DNA of 64,000 bases from Trema orientale (Eukaryota; Streptophyta; Magnoliopsida; Rosales; Cannabaceae), in NCBI GenBank assembly GCA_002914845.1, contig JXTC01000090.1:337852-401851 (forward strand), written 5' to 3'. A model generated the notes under the pieces. That model had not been told where the DNA came from. It worked only from the letters and a program-made list of their open reading frames with translations, and did not search any database. The translations under genes were made by a program, and so were the position numbers. Position 1 is the stretch's first letter. Every line of letters begins with the position of its first letter. Positions 45,952 through 57,344 of this stretch are shown piece by piece.

Positions 45952-47068
45952 GGAGATATTTAATCCTATGCGAGCATTATCCTACGGGTAAAATCATATA
46001 TTGATTTATGCTAACCTAAAATGCGACCTAGAGATAGGCGTATTATTGTATTTTTTACAGGTATCCTCGCTATGTGCGAGCAGTATACGATAATTGGGGG
46101 TTGCAAACCCTAGAATGTTCATAATTTGTTCGACTATCTCATCAATCTTCTGAGCAATCTTAGGATTCATCTGGAATGATCGAGCTAATTCTTCGATAAT
46201 TCACCATTCGATCTATTAGTTTTTATATCATTTGGGCCTCATCATCAACATTCCAGAACCTAATTCCTATGAATTCGCCTATTAATTCGTCAAAATGACA
46301 AGTTTTCTGGGATTTCTCTCTATAGATTCGTTTCTATAAACCTAGATTCTAGGATTTCTAAAGGTTATAAGAATTACAGAGCGCGACAATAAATGGAGAA
46401 TATTCAACAGAAATTAAATGAGAAAAGAAAAGAAACTGACCTTGATTCTTCGAGAAGAAAGAGGATTCTGAAGTACTCCTTAAATGCTCTATTGGTTCGT
46501 CTCACCGGAGATAAGGAAGAAGCCTCTGTAATTGGCCTGAGAAGAGGGTTTCTCGGGATTCAGAGAATGAAAAACGAAGAAAAAAGGAGGTTTTCGCCTT
46601 GTCAAATTTCTGGCAAAGAGAGTGTGAGAATTGAAGAGGTTTCGGCAACAAGTAGAAAATGAAAGAGGAAGTTAAGAATTTCTCTTTAAATGGTTAAAAG
46701 ATCTGTGTAATTACAGCCGTAGATCAAGGGATCTGTTCTTTAAATCTGATGGCCGAAATTCACGCGGGATTTGAATTCAGAAATTAAAGCAGATTTAATT
46801 TTTGAAATTCGAAACGTCTCAAGCTGAAACGACGGCAGGAACAGTCGTTATCATCACGTATGTTCGGGAAACGGAGCAGTCGCCTCGAGTCATGACAACT
46901 TTTTGAGGGAAAGCGACACGTGAATGTGTCTGTCAGAAGAGGATACGCATGGTTTCGAAAGATATGATTCGAGACTTGGCAGCTTTTCAGAATTCAAGAT
47001 AGTTTCATCGCATTCTTAAGCTCCCATTTATCAGAATAAGAAGCTCCATTTACCCTGAAGGCTAATGA
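45952..47068 (+). other. 3' region of the Tat element, likely promoter side of the antisense gene
   Basis: No conserved coding region. It must hold the start of the antisense transcript if one is made. The plus-strand ORF at 46393-46662 is basic and low in complexity and matches no family I know; I do not call it a gene. Confidence 0.45.
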
Positions 47069-47082
47069 AGCTGGGGGGCAAT
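47069..47082 (+). other. Polypurine tract of the Tat element
   Basis: AGCTGGGGGGCAAT lies directly before the 3' LTR start (TGTTATGC at 47083), the place where plus-strand DNA synthesis begins. Confidence 0.75.
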
Positions 47083-47550
47083 TGTTATGCGATCTTAAAT
47101 CCGTGATTGGTCAACGCTGAGAAAGTAAAAGGTCAGAAACGTCAGGTCGCATAAGTGTTCTCTTAATTAAAATGCAACCTCATCCAAATATGATAGATGC
47201 GACCAGGATAAAAGGGAAACCGGTTCAGGCTTCATCAAAGGGGTAATTAGCATAGAAAAGGAAACAAGCTTCAGAATGGAAATCGAGTATCTTCCTTATT
47301 TAATAAAGGATGTTGCCCGATTCTATATTACCTAAAATTGTATTTCTGATTACACTTACTCGTTTAGGTAAATGGGAAACTTTAAGCCATNAAAAATAGT
47401 GAAGAACAGTGGACGTAGGCTCATCTTTTTTGGGGCTGAACCACTATAAAATCATTGTCTCATTATTTGCTTTAATTTATCAACCCCTTTCACACACAAG
47501 CCACATCACGCAATTTCCTATATTCATTGTTGACAAAACCTCCGTCAATA
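47083..47550 (+). repeat. 3' LTR of the Tat element
   Basis: It has the same ends as the 5' LTR (TGTTATGCGATC ... GTCAATA). A single N at 47391 follows AAGCCAT. About 50 bp present after the gap in the 5' LTR (CTCTCACCTTGAGGC...) are missing, so this N also marks unresolved sequence. Confidence 0.92.
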
Positions 47551-47555
47551 GTACC

Positions 47556-48081
47556 CAAAGGCAGTGTAGGAGTCAAGATATACACTAGGGTTAAGTGACC
47601 TTTGACCCATCTGAAAGATAAATAAGCTTATAGATGCATTGTATAGTAGAAGTCAAGAGATATGTCTCTTGATTAATTTGGTTTCCTTGCCTTGCTGCTA
47701 GCAAAACCCCTCCTTTTATGGCCATCCTTTGGATAATGCCCAAGTAAATCACGGTCAGCAATGTTGGTCAACAAGGTTGGGCAAATTTAATTGGTGAACA
47801 AGGTCAGAACTTTGTTGAAGCTACCTTGCTGTGACAACTAGCAAGGTTAGAACATTGTTAAAGATGCCTTGCTGTTACAGTTGTTCTTTACACGTAAGGA
47901 CATAGTAGCATATTCTTGAAAATAAATTCCACTCAACGTCGTTTTAGCTAAAATTGATAATTTTACCCATCTCTTCAAATTTCCATATCAACACTTGGCC
48001 ACAATAATTCCCCAAATCCAAAGATGAAAGAAATGACGAACGATCTGTTTGAGTGACGACGACAGATCTAATGGTGTGGGT
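47556..48081. other. Intergenic DNA between two retroelements
   Basis: Nothing recognised as coding. Imperfect repeats of AACAAGGTYAGAACTTTGTTGAAG...CCTTGCTGT occur twice at about 47796-47880. Confidence 0.45.
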
Positions 48082-49700
48082 TGTTGGGGATTGTGCCCTA
48101 AAGTTTATTTACTAAATTGAATATTTAAGAGTATATTTTTATTAAGAATTTTTGGATATATGAATATTATTGTTAATATAATTATTCATTAATATAAATG
48201 TTGTAATTGATTATTTATGTAACCATCATTCAGTATATACGCGAAGATTGAATGTATGGATAATAATCTAAAATATTTCATAATGATTAATTATAGTTTG
48301 GAACTATAATTAAATTAACATTATTAGTATGGTCCACCAATATTAAGAATGGAGTAATTTTATCCGGATTATTCAATATAAAGTCATTAAAGAATGGAGG
48401 TACTTTGTATAATACGATTATATAGGACTGGATTAGATAAATTTTTGAAATGTCTAATAAAGTCCGTGACATAAATAAGGAGTTAAAAAATTCATCATAT
48501 ATAGAATAGTCTTAATCCTGAGTTATTAATAGACTCATATTTATGACATTTTGTTTTTTAATTTACTCAGTAAAAGTTTGCTTATGCCAAACCTAACCAT
48601 GTATATTGGAGACATAATGAAACAAATCGCTAGGAATATTAATACATAGATATAAAATTCATTCTTTTCTTTTTGAAAGTCAGTAAAATAGTTCTCTTGA
48701 ATAATTAATTCATGACTTAAATAATAAAGTGCTTAAATTGGAGAGATAGTCACAAATTAATTGTTCATTGGAGAATTAAATGGAATTCAAGGACTAAGAT
48801 TTAATTAGAGAGATAACGGAATTACCTAGCTCTAATTATGAACTATTTATAGAGGATTAATCTGTATACAATGATTAAATCAATGGATAATTCAACGCTT
48901 TTATTTTGAATAAATTATACTATAAATTCAAGAGTGCAATTTCAAGTTTATAGTGAAATAACATTGAAATTAATAAATTTGATTTATTGATTTAAGAGTC
49001 AAATTGAAGAATCAAATTTATTGGAGCTTGAATTATAGGTCTATAGGTTCCTTCTCTATCATCTGAATACTATAAGATATGTGAGATTAATAATTGAATT
49101 AATTTATAATTATTATAAATTAATATAACACTATTGTAAAAATTGTGACAGAATGTAATAGTTAAATTATGTCATAATTTATATGTAGTAGTTAAATTGC
49201 CCAAAAAATAATGATTAATTATTATGAATTAATTAATTATTTCTCGTTATTTAAGTAATTAAATATCAAGTATTATATAGTAGAAATTAGGTCTACCCAC
49301 TAATCTTACTGCTACACAATTTACTATTTAATTAATTTTAATGGGGCAATTTAATATATGTAGTGGGAGAAAAAATTAGGTTCACCCACTAATATTTTCA
49401 CTACTACTACTAGTATAAATACTCTACTTGCCATAAAGAGAAAACACACAATACACTACAGAGAAAAGAGAGAAACAAGTTCTCATAGTTTTTTCTACTC
49501 TCTAGTTGCATAAGAGAAAAATAAGTTTCTCTTATTCTAACTCTCTAATTGTTCTAGAGAGAAAAACATAGAGCAAATGAGTATTATTTCAATGGTTAAT
49601 CTAGAAAGTGCCCTTATACTACATACTTGGTAGGGTGATTGTAGATGATCTTTGGTATCATCAAAAGGAAAGCTTAAGCAAATAAGTCTTCATGGGTAAC
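48082..49700 (+). repeat. Copia-like LTR
   Basis: It starts TGTTGGGGATTGTGCCCTAAAG, a form very common at the start of plant Copia LTRs (compare 59831, TGTTGAAAATATGCCCTAGA). The region 48655-49500 is repeated at 33718-34540. It holds a leader-like stretch near 49425 (TATAAATACTCTACTTGCC). The right end is uncertain, and no Copia coding sequence follows, so this is a solo or truncated LTR. Confidence 0.6.
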
Positions 49701-50422
49701 TACATTCTTTCATTCTGTTCATTTGTCAAAGATATATAACCATTATGATCCTCAAAAGATTTGAGAAAATTTTCAAATCTCGATATCCTAACACTTTCGT
49801 ATATGTGAAAATTGTTTCTAAAATCAACTTGAGTGACTCTAGAAAGTAACATGAACGAGATGCTAAGAAAGTTGAAATAACGAGACGAGCAAGGTCTTTG
49901 CAGAATGAGGTTTTGAAATGTCTTGAACAAAATTAAAGAAGCTGATACTTAATAGCACAAAGTACCAAAAATAGGAATTGCAACATCCCATTTTTTTCAG
50001 GAACATTTTTAACATCTGTAACCCCGAAATACCTGGATGTGTTTGTCTATTTACATGCATTTTACATATATATATATATAACCCATATATATATATATTA
50101 CTAATCCTTCTTTTCAAAAACCATGTTCAAATTTTCAGCTAGAGAACACATCATTTCGAACGAGGCTATAGATGCTAATTTCTCGTTACCTTTGAAGTTC
50201 CCGAACTTAAATTAGTTTCTCTCGAATTTTAAGATGTTACTACTAATTTTCCAAGTTATTGTCTAAGCTTTCTTAATCATGTTTTAGTTATATGTTAATT
50301 TGCTAATTTGTTTCTGAAAACAATCTTTATTAGTTATGTAATACTTAGAAAACAACTGTGATAAAAAACAAAGGTATAAAGTAGGCTAGATAACTAAAAT
50401 GCACTATTCTAAATAAATAAGC

Positions 50423-50434
50423 AGTCCCACATCG
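50423..50434 (+). promoter_or_regulatory. Upstream sequence element of the U5 gene
   Basis: AGTCCCACATCG matches the plant snRNA element RTCCCACATCG. It lies about 70-80 nt before the RNA start. A weak TATA-like TATTAAAAC follows at 50469-50477, about 35 nt on; that spacing is the one of Pol II-transcribed plant snRNA genes. Confidence 0.85.
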
Positions 50435-50503
50435 ACCGATGAAAGAGGCTATGACTCACACTTCCAATATTAAAACAAAATAGATTGTAAGTACTTAACA
50501 CGG

Positions 50504-50625
50504 AGCCGTGCGGTGCACACAGAGCGAACTATTCTTTCGCCTTTTACTAAAGAATACCGTGTGTGCGCCGCTGACAGCGGCATACGCCAATTTTTGGAGA
50601 GGTACTCTGAAGTGAGTGCCTCTAC
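50504..50625 (+). ncRNA. U5: U5 spliceosomal snRNA
   Basis: U5 holds the ends of exons together in the spliceosome. The invariant loop 1 region TCTTTCGCCTTTTACTAAAGA is present at 50533-50553. It sits in a stem formed by GCACAC on the left and GTGTGC on the right. A small GC hairpin (GCCGCTGACAGCGGC) follows. Then come an Sm protein site AATTTTTGG (50589-50597) and a 3' stem AGAGGTACTC / GAGTGCCTCT closing near 50623. The promoter is at 50423. The length of about 122 nt fits plant U5. Start and end are accurate to a few bases. All essential parts look intact, so it could be functional. Confidence 0.9.
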
Positions 50626-50962
50626 TAAATTTAGTTTAAATAGTTATTAATTATAAATTTAGTTTAAATAGTTATTAATTCAAATAGTTATTAATTATAA
50701 ATTTAGTTTAAATAGTTATTAATTATTAATTTTAGTTTAATTGTTTGAACATCTACTTAATAGTGTTGTTTACTAACTGTTTGTGTATATGTCTTCGGAG
50801 AGTTACTTTGAAATGACTAGCTTAATTGTTTAACTATTTATGTATTTTTGTCCGGTAACCATTTTGTTTGTCCTTTAAACGAAAGAATAAAACTATATAT
50901 TTTATTGTCAGGATTTTGTTGGGAAAAAAGAAGTGTTCGGTAACTAAAATGTTTAATAACAC
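50626..50962. repeat. AT-rich tandem repeat after U5
   Basis: The phrase AATTTAGTTTAAATAGTTATTAATTA is repeated about four times at 50636-50740. The remainder holds nothing recognised up to the ABCC exon. Confidence 0.6.
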
Positions 50963-51377
50963 TATATGTCCCGACGCGCTCAACAGCATTTAAACTATTT
51001 TCAGCCCTACTAGCTATTCTTAGTACATTACTAAGAACACTTGTGATATTTAGAGTATAGCTAAGAAGTAGACCCATTGTAGATGCAAATTCCATCTGGT
51101 TTTCGGTTCTTCCATTCTGCAACACAGCAAAGGTTGCTGTCAACCAAATCATGATACCTCCTACTGTTTCCAATCTTATGGAGAGCCAGCCATTTGAACT
51201 CATGTCTGCTAGGGTGAATCTGATATTGTTGTCCATAGTCTTTCCATTTACATAGGCTATTCGATCATACGCTTTGTATGCACGAATAGTTGACAAACCA
51301 TTTAGTGCTTCTCCAAATTGGGCATAAACAGGAGATCTTGTAATTGAATCCAAGCGCTTCATTTCACGGGATGTGCT
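50963..51377 (-). pseudogene. Orphan exon of an ABCC (MRP-type) transporter
   Basis: Plant ABCC transporters load glutathione and other conjugates into the vacuole. This one exon starts after an acceptor (TTCACACAG ending at 51378). It encodes [21 protein letters not shown], then [67 protein letters not shown] and [15 protein letters not shown]. This is the second membrane domain just before nucleotide-binding domain 2. The frame is open throughout. No flanking exon, in particular no Walker A/B region, is found on either side, and the expected continuation after VERVGTY is lost, with no clean donor. It is therefore a gene fragment, probably moved by a transposon or left after deletion. Confidence 0.8.
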
Positions 51378-54089
51378 CTGTGTGAAAAAGGTTCAACAGT
51401 ATGTTCAGCAGAAAAGAAGTTTCACTTGAAGAGATCTAAATTAAATAGAGAGAGTGTTTACATTTTTTCACATGCGCAAATAATATAGTTACTTTTGCTG
51501 AATTTTAGATTCATATGTTAGGCATTGATATGTTAGCATCAAAACTGGTTTTGGCACCCAGGGTTCTAGCCCTACAACTTTTTTAGGACTTACCAGTTAC
51601 CACCATCATTAAGCGGCAGCTTTCTTTCAACCATTTTGATTTTGGTAAGAACGGATATTGGTCAACAGTGGACACATTCCTTAGATTTTGTAATCATTTT
51701 TCTTTCACCTCTTCACTTTACATTATTTTTCTAACAATGTCTTGAAATTCAAATAAGGACAAAACTGTTATGTAATGCACATCGTCCCACTGATACCACC
51801 AGAAGATCAAATTAAGACATTTTTCTGATCCTCCATTATTTTCTTGATGCATCCCAAAATTAAATCCATCAGTGTATGCAAAACCTAAACTAATTACAGA
51901 GCCACTTATATCACACCGAAAAAAGCTTAGCATTGTCCTCGTTAGTTAAATTAAAAAATCTCATAAGAAACATATATATTTTGACAATCTGTAAATGCCC
52001 TATTCTAGTTCATGAAAACAACATTTCTGATAGCTGAATTAGCAATAATAATAACATTTTCAGCAGCTGGTCAAGTTTGTTGATAGGCTTAGACATCCAA
52101 GGACCGAGACTGGTGGAGGAAACGTGGAACAAAAGTAAGGTTATACTAATATCTATGTATCCTGAACCCTATATGTATCATGTTTACTACATTATACCAA
52201 ATATTCAAGAGTCTAACTAAAAGGTGAACATAATAAATTTCTATGGGATCAATTTCTCAATTATCATTTCGGAGTGTAGATTCAATATCTGATGATAATC
52301 CTCCCACTACCAGATGACATGTAATTGTCATGTATGTAGCACCTACATATCGATCTATTTCTTCTCGCTCTTGAAAACAAATCACTGGGCTAGTTATTTG
52401 AGGAATCCCTACATACCAACCTATGTACAATTTTGATGAAAAATGCTTTCATTAAAGACCAACTTGGCTTAATACTGTGGCTCTGCATGTAATTGAAAAA
52501 GAAAAGATACCCTTTATAGGTAAATTCTAATTCACTAGGTCCTGTTCGATGCTGTTATAACTTTCTTATAACACACTAGTGTTTCTATCCGAAGACTCAC
52601 TTCGATAATTAGAGACTTTATTAATTAAATAGACAACACTATATTCTATGGTATAGTAAAGTATTCCATCTTCAATATGCAGAATGCGAATAATTTAATT
52701 TAGACATAATGAAATAAAGAATATAATATCTCCCACATATGAACTCTTCATACGAATAATTCTTTATTAACAATAAAATGTAAACGTTTATTTTAATGTA
52801 AGAATAATAACAATTATTTATTAAACTGTTATGCATTTGTTCACCCTTTTAATTAAAAGAGAAGAAATTGAGTAAAAATATATATTTCACTTGAATATGA
52901 TCTTCTATATGGTTCATAATTAATGCCCCAAACAAACCTTTTAATCACTATTCTTAATGGGAAGAAATTAATGGAAGAAAATGTATAAACAAGTCAAACA
53001 ACAATGGATCTGACATTGACATGTGCTAATTCGATCCTCTCTTTTCTCTTTTTTTCTTTCTCTCTTTCTTTTTTTCCCGTTTTGCACTATTTTACGTATT
53101 TGGGCCATAAATACGTATGTAATTAATACATTTACACAAGCAAGTACAAACTTGTAGATAATGTCCCCAAAACAATATTTTAAGCAACTACTATACAATA
53201 CGTCTTCTAATAAATCTGATCAACCAAATTTTTATACTTGTCACGTAAGGCAGGTAACAACTAATTATAGAATACTGTCCATCAAATTATTCAAGCAAAC
53301 GTGCAATATGTGTTCTGTGATCAGTCTATGCTTCTCATACAAGGCAGGCAACCGAAGAAAGGTTTCGTTAATTTCAGGTAAAATGTTTGAGTTCAGAAGT
53401 TCTCCACATATATGCATATGAAAAAAAGAAAATTGTTATACTACGAAACTCGAAATTTGAGATACCTCATGTTTATAAGACATTTGAATTTAATCTTCTA
53501 GTATTAAGTAATTAACGTCTGGACTCAAATATATTAATATAAATGAATCTAAATTTTTAAATTTAAGTCTTTCTAATTCATATGTAACTAATGAATTGTT
53601 GTCACATTATATTTAAATTCAAATAATATTTATTCATTAATTGGATATTAATTGGATATGTATTGGAACATTAAGATATTCAGTTCAATATATGTAACCT
53701 TAAAAGATATAGACAATCTCTTGGGGGAAAAAAATAAATAAATAAAGGCACCAAACCAATTTAATTCAGTTACTAATAAATGTGTATTTTTCTTGATATA
53801 ATATAGATTATTATAAACGGTATATGAGAAACTGGTATTTTCACTTGAAAATACTACATGATTAGGAAGTTATGGATTATTAATTGATGAATTGGTGTAT
53901 GTATGGACAAGCTTTGGCCACGATCTGATGTCACACACTCTTATTATATTCCTTTTAATTAGTATTTTGTGACATAGAAATGTGCCCATTTAGAAGCAAG
54001 CTTCCCACGCTTGAAAGCCAATTAATGAGGGCAACAAAGGTTACTTGAACGAAATTCCAAGTGAACCCCAACTCATCACTCGGAGAAAT
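51378..54089. other. Intergenic DNA with an antisense Copia LTR piece (52510-52850)
   Basis: On the minus strand 52850-52510 matches the solo LTR at about 60005-60260. Shared blocks include GATGGAATACTTTA, ATTATCGAAGT and CTTCGGATAGAAACACTAGTG, followed by AGAAAGTTATAA. It is an old fragment of the same LTR family. The rest of the stretch is AT-rich, with no exon recognised. Confidence 0.65.
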
Positions 54090-54097
54090 TATAAATA
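54090..54097 (+). promoter_or_regulatory. TATA box of the metacaspase gene
   Basis: TATAAATA lies 118 nt before the start codon, a normal distance for a leader of about 85-90 nt. Confidence 0.65.
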
Positions 54098-54207
54098 CAA
54101 AGCCAAATCTTTGTCATGACCACACCAAATGAGAAAGACCCAATAGTTGAATCTCAAGAAAAACTAGTCAACTTTATTAGCATTATTTGTGATTAATTGC
54201 CTGAAAA

Positions 54208-55496
54208 ATGGAGAAGGGAAAGAAGAGGTTGGCCCTATTGGTAGGATGCAACTACCCCAACTCTCAATACGAGCTCCATGGCTGCATAAACGACGTCGTT
54301 GCCATGCGAGACACGCTGGTGGGTCGGTTCGGGTTTGATCCAAGCCATATTGAGCTCCTGACTGATAAACCAGGCTCCTCAGTGATGCCCACTGGTGAAA
54401 ATATCAAGAGGGCTCTCGGTGAAATGGTTGATAAGGCTGAAGCTGGGGATGTTCTGTATTTTCATTATAGTGGACATGGAACAAGAATTCCTTCGGTGAA
54501 ACCTGCCAATCCCTTTGGTAGGGATGAGGCTATTGTTCCTTGTGATTTCAATCTTATTACTGGTATGTGTATTAATGTCACATGTTATATTTTTTTCCTT
54601 TTGACTTATAATTACTTAACTAGTACTTAACTGGATTAATTATGCTCTGTTCCTATGTTTCATGATTTATGTTTTGTTCTCACACATTTATTCGTATAAA
54701 TGTATGTAGCTCTCTACACTCAAAATACGAGTGTACGTAAAAGAACTGTTAAGTACTGCCTCAAATGTTTTTTTTTTTGGGGGGGGAGATTTGTCACACG
54801 GACCAAGTTGTGTTACGTTAACTGTATCTTATAAGTACCAATAATTAACGGTCTTATATATATATTAAATCCGAATTTCTCTAAACAGATGTGGATTTCC
54901 GGAATTTGGTGAACCGATTGCCAAAGGGAGCAAGCTTCACAATCCTCTCAGACTCATGCCACAGTGGAGGCCTAATTGACAAAGAGAAAGAACAAATCGG
55001 ACCAGCTTCATTCTCTGATGACACCAAAGCCTTCACACCACCTTCCTCTAAGCCTAAGACAATCCCTTTTGACTCAATTCTCCAACACTTCACCTCACTC
55101 ACAAACATAAACACCTCCGACGTCGCCACTCATTCGCTAGAACTCTTCGGGACCAATTCGAGCCTCAAGTTCCGCCTGCCTCGCACCGTTCAGCTCGACT
55201 TTCCGGACTTCTTGAGGCCGCGAGGCGAGGGAATCCTGCTCAGCGGGTGCCAGGCGAACGAGACCTCGGCCGACATGAACCCGGCTGCGGATGGAGGAAA
55301 GGCGTTCGGAGCCTTTAGCAATGCGGTTGAGACGGTGCTGAAAGAGAATCCGGGGAGAGTGTTGAGCAATAGAGAGGTCGTGATGATGAGTAGGAAGGTG
55401 TTGAAGGCTCAAGGGTTTGATCAGCACCCTTGTTTGTATTGCAGTGATGAGAATGCTGATGTGGCCTTCTTGTGGCAACCACAGAGCACAAGCTAG
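54208..55496 (+). CDS. MC9: Type II metacaspase, MC9-like
   Basis: Metacaspases are Cys proteases that cut after Arg or Lys; MC9 types act in clearing dying cells such as xylem. Exons 54208-54562 and 54889-55496 join in frame (intron GT-AG, 326 nt) to 320 aa; Arabidopsis MC9 has 325 aa. The p20 part begins KRLALLVGCNYPNSQYELHG. The catalytic His is H90 in HYSGHG and the catalytic Cys is C142 in DSCHSGG. A fairly short linker leads to the p10 part (GILLSGCQANETSAD, KAFGAFSNAV, QHPCLYCSDENADVAFL). The short linker and lack of a zinc-finger prodomain place it with MC9, rather than with type I or the long-linker MC4 group. No signal peptide is seen. No damage is seen in frame or splice sites. Confidence 0.95.
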
Positions 55497-57344
55497 CTAT
55501 AGCTAGCTGGCTCTTGATGTTCAGGTGTTGAGAGTGGTGATCATTCTGTTTGAGCTGTGGTGGTAACAATTAATAAGTGGTTTATCATATGCTTTAAAGG
55601 GAAAAGAACTCGAATATGGGTAAAAAAAGAATTGGATTAAATATTCTTCAATATATGGATTTTACTTTTTAAATGTAATCCCAGTCAGGTACAACAACGT
55701 GCCTTTGATCGTTATATTCCTCCAATATTATTCCTCATGACTTTAGAAATAATGTTATTCATCATCAAACCAATTATTATTTCGCTATATCACCGCACAT
55801 TCAAAATTAGGGTAGTTTTTTTATCTGAAAAAAGAAAAAAAAATAGGGGTAGTCTCATTTTTATAAATTGCAATTTTGGTTTTTAATTTGTTCCATTTAT
55901 ATATACTTTTTCATTTTCGCTATTATTAATATCATCCTTCAAATTTAAAATTTCTATAAATTTTGAACATTTTGTTTTTTCTTTTGGAATTAAACAGCAA
56001 TTTCGAACGTTAAGTTGATCAAAATACTCTTTTAAACTTTAAATAATTTGTTTAAAATATAATTTAAATTCAAAACCGACTAAAATTAATAATTAAAATA
56101 AAATACATTAAAAGTTAAAATCGAAAAACGCAAAAACGTAGAAATTTATTTAAATATTTTTTAACTTTGTTATTCGTTTGAAATAAGCTTTATATTTGAA
56201 TTACGAGAATAAACTATACATATTGAAATTATAAAGAGGAAATTAAACCCAGTAACTATTTTACGCACATATTTGGATACATATTTTTCTTTTAAAAAAA
56301 AAATCATATTGTTACCTCTTTTTCGGTAGAGCAGATTTCATTATATACGGTAAAATTTCAAAAAAAAACAAAAAAAAAAAAATGAAAAATTCTTGAATTT
56401 AAAAGCTTTTGAAAAATCTTGGATTTAGTTAGAAAAATACAACTTTTAAAAATATTTAGAAATATAACACTTTTTATCAATTGATTAGGTGGTACTTATC
56501 AAGTAACCTCAAGTAACTCAATTAATTATCTAAAATAACCAAACGGATTATCTTGAGTACATTAAAATACACATTTTGAGAACAATATGGTATACTTCTA
56601 AATAGTTTTTAAAGTCGTATTGTTCTAAATATATTTTAAATAAGTGATGTTTTTCTAAATATATTTAGAATTTTTCAAAGGATCTTATAGCAAAATACTG
56701 AATTTTTAGCTCAATTTAATTAAATATTTTTTAAATGTTATAGCAAAATGTCCAATATATATATTAATATACCAAGTGTAAAATATTATATATCAAGCAT
56801 AAAAATTTATATACTCAATATATTAACTAAAATTGATAAATATACTAGTCTACCAAGTGCAAAAATATATATACTTAGACATTTAGTTATAAAATTTAAA
56901 AAGTGGACATTTAGTTTATCGAATTTAAAATATTATTCATTCACCTAAATTTCTCCTATTTCAAAAAATTCAACTAATTGAGAATTAAAAATATATAAAA
57001 GAGGTTGAAATTGAATTAAATTCAAATTTGGGCTAAAGTGATAGAAATATTTGAAGTTGGGGTTAAAATCGAATTTTTGAGGACTTAAATGAAGACAAAA
57101 TTCGAAACTTGGGATTAAAATGTAATTTTGAGTAGTTGGGTCACCAGCCCATAAGTGACACATGTCACAATTCCCCCAAATACCCCAAATCTCTAATTTT
57201 CCTCACTCTCATGTGTTCTCTCTCCTAACCTCTCTTATTCTTCTTCTTCTTCTTCTCCCCCATATTCACAAATAGCCACGAAGCCCCATCTTTGCAGCCT
57301 TGTTTGACGTCATTAGCTTGACGTCTCTCTTTTTTACTATGGGG
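55497..57344. other. 3' flank of MC9 and AT-rich intergenic DNA
   Basis: The first part should be the MC9 3' untranslated region. At about 56340-56720 two A/T-rich arms (GAAAAATTCTTGAATTTAAAAGC... and ...TTTAGAATTTTTCAAAGGATC) face each other as a loose inverted repeat, perhaps an old MITE. A CTT run (57238-57257) precedes the retroelement remnant. No exon is recognised. Confidence 0.4.

Larger units (their letters stand above)
36428..47550 (+). mobile_element. Tat-lineage Ty3/gypsy retrotransposon with antisense gene
   Basis: This is a complete insertion of 11.1 kb with LTRs at 36428-37208 and 47083-47550. It is flanked by the exact pentamer GTACC (36423-36427 and 47551-47555). The order inside is gag, protease, reverse transcriptase, RNase H, a second (archaeal-type) RNase H and integrase, all plus strand, then a minus-strand gene, then a polypurine tract. 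The second RNase H between RNase H and integrase marks the Tat lineage. The coding region carries several nonsense codons and at least two frame changes, so the element cannot make its own proteins. Confidence 0.93.

Noticed and set aside
46393..46662. 89-aa plus-strand ORF in the 3' region of the Tat element
   Set aside because: Lys/Arg/Glu-rich low-complexity sequence, no known domain, no start context, and it lies where only the antisense promoter and LTR signals are expected.
33718..49500. 33718-34540 and 48655-49500 as the LTR pair of one large element around the Tat insertion
   Set aside because: The left copy lacks the first ~570 bp, no primer site, tract or Copia coding region lies between in the right order, and the Tat element has its own clean target duplication.
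51718..51933. 71-aa minus-strand ORF next to the ABCC exon
   Set aside because: Checked as a possible further ABCC exon; it shows no ABC motifs or membrane-domain similarity.
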